From Maribacter antarcticus DSM 21422 (lineage in GTDB: Bacteria; Bacteroidota; Bacteroidia; Flavobacteriales; Flavobacteriaceae), in the NCBI RefSeq assembly GCF_000621125.1, contig NZ_KK211214.1, positions 329,461-393,460 on the forward strand: 64,000 nucleotides of DNA, in the 5' to 3' direction. Shown here one piece after another: positions 63,201 to 64,000 of the stretch. A model generated the notes under the pieces. The model ran no database searches, was not told the DNA's origin, and saw only the letters and a program-made list of their open reading frames with translations. The number at the start of each line of letters is the position of its first letter. Position 1 is the stretch's first letter. Both the position numbers and the translations under genes were made by a program.

Positions 63201-63467
63201 GTTACCTGCACCTACAGCTTGCCTAACATTCTTTTGTCCTATATAAGTAAAAAGAAGTGTTTGTCCCGTTTCTGCATTAATGGCATACATACCATCAAAA
63301 TCAGTTTGAGTTCCATTCGTTGTTCCTTCGACAACTATATTAACTCCGGGCAAGGGAAGCCCATCCTGATCAGTAACCATCCCGGTTACTGACTTGTCCT
63401 GTGCAAAGGAAATCTGCACAACTAACGCCAAAAACAGCGTTAACAATCCATTTAATTTTGTTCTCAT
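60222..63467 (-). CDS. SusC/RagA family TonB-linked outer-membrane protein
   Basis: 1,081 aa. Signal peptide to ISFAQ (residue 23), then a carboxypeptidase D regulatory-like domain (~25-105: GMVTDQDGLPLPGVNIVVEG), the SusC segment EEVVVTAQGIKREKKALGYA (~105-125), a plug domain (DVARVLSGKAAGVQVVSAGG to DPNNIENVEVLKGLAAATLY), and a 22-strand-type barrel ending FDFINGPSARRYGITLKASF with a terminal Phe. It imports a bulky nutrient with SusD, powered by TonB. First gene of the operon; 23 bp before susD. No anti-sigma/sigma regulator is adjacent. Confidence 0.95.
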   Translation of the reverse strand: MRTKLNGLLTLFLALVVQISFAQDKSVTGMVTDQDGLPLPGVNIVVEGTTNGTQTDFDGMYAINAETGQTLLFTYIGQKNVRQAVGAGNTVDVQMEEDAQALEEVVVTAQGIKREKKALGYATTSVGKDQLEGRTEGDVARVLSGKAAGVQVVSAGGSSGSATNITVRGLSSFSGTNQALFIVDGIPFANDTNAAGDFIDGNPSSSRFLDLDPNNIENVEVLKGLAAATLYGSQGRNGVILITTKAGAANTGGPKKTEISVSQSYNAIEIASTPDYQNSFGNGFDQNFGWFFSNWGPSFSEGGVAGYGRQPLIDGNATLEHPYSSTAVASTRNAFPELQGARYDWKPYDSFGEFFKPGSATNTSVNISGGSADGNTSFNANIGYLNEESFIPGNDLNRTTISVGGVSKLTNKFTVRGTMNFARTDFTSPPVASSRGNGTDGLSVFGNVFFTPRSVDLMGLPFENPIDGSSVYYRNGNDIINPRWTAKNVQYRQLTNRFNWNLSLDYAINDNLNVTWRSGLDFYNERNINGSNKGGVRFSDAIFGFYDTFDNNNTIWDHFLSLNGNYDLSEKLGMTFTLGANSRQDNFDRSGVASTGQLVYGVKRHFNFENQLPIQFSRNRNIAGLLGQATLDYDNMLFLTVSARSDWVSNFARENRNQTYPGASLSFLPTAVWNGLKSENGLNFLKLRASYGTSANFDTQFSYPTVNVVEQNPQRFVDPYDGASLTTNQVDNFRANPALRPELLEEYEVGIESKFWKNRVSLDLTYYDRRTNDLIVTEPLAPSTGFSFTQSNIGEISNKGFEAVVSMDVIRSENFSWNSSVNFFTNEELVVQQDQDFIAYAGSLAEGGGLFRGSNAAIEGESLRTIVGTAIARDDAGNFLINDAGNYVVAEQDNDGNVPIIGDAVADYSMNFINSIRYKGWSLNFQVNHTKGGDILSSTVATLLGRGLISETENRLNTYILPGIRQSTGQPNDLQINNSTYYFSNLLFGPTETRIYDASVIRLQEVSLSYSFPAKYLDKTPFGALTVTAQGFNLWYDAYNTPDGANFDPNVAGVGIGNGFGFDFINGPSARRYGITLKASF

Positions 63468-63495
63468 TTTTAATGTTATTTGAATTAGCTATTCG

Positions 63496-63527
63496 CAAAA
63501 GTCACAATAATGTGTTAATAAACCAAA
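63496..63527 (-). promoter_or_regulatory. Promoter of susC
   Basis: On the minus strand TTTG (63524-63527), 20-nt spacer, GACTTTTG (63496-63503), one base from TAnnTTTG. The susC ATG is about 28 bases downstream. Confidence 0.5.
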
Positions 63528-63797
63528 CTAATTTTAATAAAACTTTAAGTTTAAGTTATATAATGTGAAGTTACAGATGAAACAAGGACTGTATTATAAG
63601 ATTAATAATGTAACATGTTGTTTTTTGTCAATTTCTAATAAATTGAAGATTTTATCATGTTAATTAAGGTGTTTTGAATAGTTTTAGTAAATTAAAACTA
63701 GCGGTTCACAAACATGCGATTTTTGGTGTTTCTTTAATTCCCTAGTCTTAGTGTTGCTGCGCGTTTGAAAAAAACTTTAAAAATAAACGAATCAGGG

Positions 63798-63828
63798 TTT
63801 GAAGTATTGGTATTTATTATTACATTTG
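63798..63828 (+). promoter_or_regulatory. Promoter of rpsL
   Basis: TTTG (63798-63801), exactly 19 nt, TACATTTG (63821-63828): a complete match to the Bacteroidota housekeeping consensus. The rpsL ATG lies 42 bases after the box, giving a leader of roughly 35 nt. Confidence 0.75.
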
Positions 63829-63870
63829 CCGACCCTTAAACGAGGGGTAAATTTTACATATTTATAGAGT

Positions 63871-64000
63871 ATGCCAACAATATCACAATTAGTACGAACA
63901 GGAAGAGCCACAATTACTAAGAAGAGTAAATCGGCTGCTTTGGATTCGTGTCCTCAAAGAAGAGGGGTTTGTACCCGGGTTTACACAACCACGCCAAAGA
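63871..64000 (+). CDS. rpsL: 30S ribosomal protein S12 (partial, N-terminal part)
   Basis: ATG 63871 opens 43 codons that run off the window. The sequence [20 protein letters not shown] and [20 protein letters not shown] is the conserved start of S12, the decoding-site protein in which streptomycin-resistance changes arise (those positions lie beyond the edge). It is normally the first gene of rpsL-rpsG-fusA. It is preceded by a consensus promoter, as expected for a strongly expressed gene. Confidence 0.97.
   Translation, partial: MPTISQLVRTGRATITKKSKSAALDSCPQRRGVCTRVYTTTPK

Larger units (their letters stand above)
63468..63870. other. Divergent intergenic region between susC and rpsL
   Basis: This 403-bp AT-rich stretch holds the susC promoter at one end and the rpsL promoter at the other. 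Between them (about 63530-63795) I see no gene; the only notable symmetry is a weak AT-rich hairpin (TCAATTT, 63628-63634, with AAATTGA, 63640-63646). Confidence 0.6.

Noticed and set aside
63530..63795. Small RNA or gene in the susC-rpsL spacer
   Set aside because: Only a weak AT-rich hairpin (63628-63646) and no T-run terminator or open frame with coding character.
1..64000. CRISPR arrays, tRNA or rRNA genes
   Set aside because: No regularly spaced repeats were found, and no intergenic gap shows a cloverleaf-like sequence. A tRNAscan/Infernal run would be decisive.

Overview
The window is a chromosomal segment of a member of the Bacteroidota, almost certainly family Flavobacteriaceae. The evidence is the SusC/SusD pair with associated lipoproteins, the DUF6089 - uppS - bamA - OmpH - OmpH order, an HPRT-adenylate kinase fusion, a very large alpha-2-macroglobulin, low G+C, and repeated use of the Bacteroidota promoter form TTTG-N~19-TAnnTTTG. 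Most of the window is housekeeping DNA. I see no tRNA, rRNA, CRISPR array, insertion sequence or prophage.

Layout. 1-5.9 kb: end of an unknown + strand gene, a two-way terminator, then the minus-strand protein quality-control cluster tig-clpP-clpX, a small membrane protein, and a translationally coupled pdxJ-hydrolase pair. 5.9-13.1 kb (+): CBS protein, nadK, DUF6089 protein, uppS, bamA and two Skp/OmpH chaperones, an envelope-assembly cluster closed by a strong terminator. 13.2-18.8 kb (-): glycosyltransferase, methyltransferase and KAS III-like genes, then gcvP. 18.9-21 kb: a UbiA-like membrane protein, a coupled sigma factor/zinc-finger (probable anti-sigma) pair, and a rhodanese lipoprotein. 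21.0-22.3 kb: three adjacent decayed genes. 22.4-32.6 kb: M3 oligopeptidase, purE-purK, the HPRT-Adk fusion, a 48-codon membrane ORF, obgE, a potassium channel, a DUF4136 lipoprotein and an M13 peptidase. 32.7-41.2 kb (-): a DoxX-like protein, two neighbouring surface-type genes each broken by one in-frame stop codon (a transglutaminase-like protein and a carboxypeptidase-regulatory-like protein), and the 2,027-residue alpha-2-macroglobulin. 41.4-53.9 kb: SDR and cupin genes, mpl, DUF1569, radC, polysaccharide deacetylase-like, yjjG-like HAD, a lipoprotein/DUF5723 pair, rarA, rhomboid, rlmB. 54-63.5 kb (-): a SusC-SusD-lipoprotein unit followed by a VCBS/ASPIC lipoprotein with its own promoter. 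The window ends in the start of rpsL, preceded by a textbook promoter.

How the genes work together. The envelope is the recurring theme: undecaprenyl-PP synthesis (uppS), outer-membrane protein insertion and chaperoning (bamA, two Skp), murein recycling (mpl), surface defence or scavenging (A2M) and nutrient uptake (SusCD). I did not find a clearly new system. The features that most deserve a second look are the 21-22.3 kb pseudogene island, the paired nonsense-disrupted genes next to the A2M gene, the plug-like remnant inside A2M, a 20-bp palindrome upstream of the KAS III cassette, and the SusCD-VCBS locus without any degradative enzyme. All family names come from motif recognition by eye; no database search was run.
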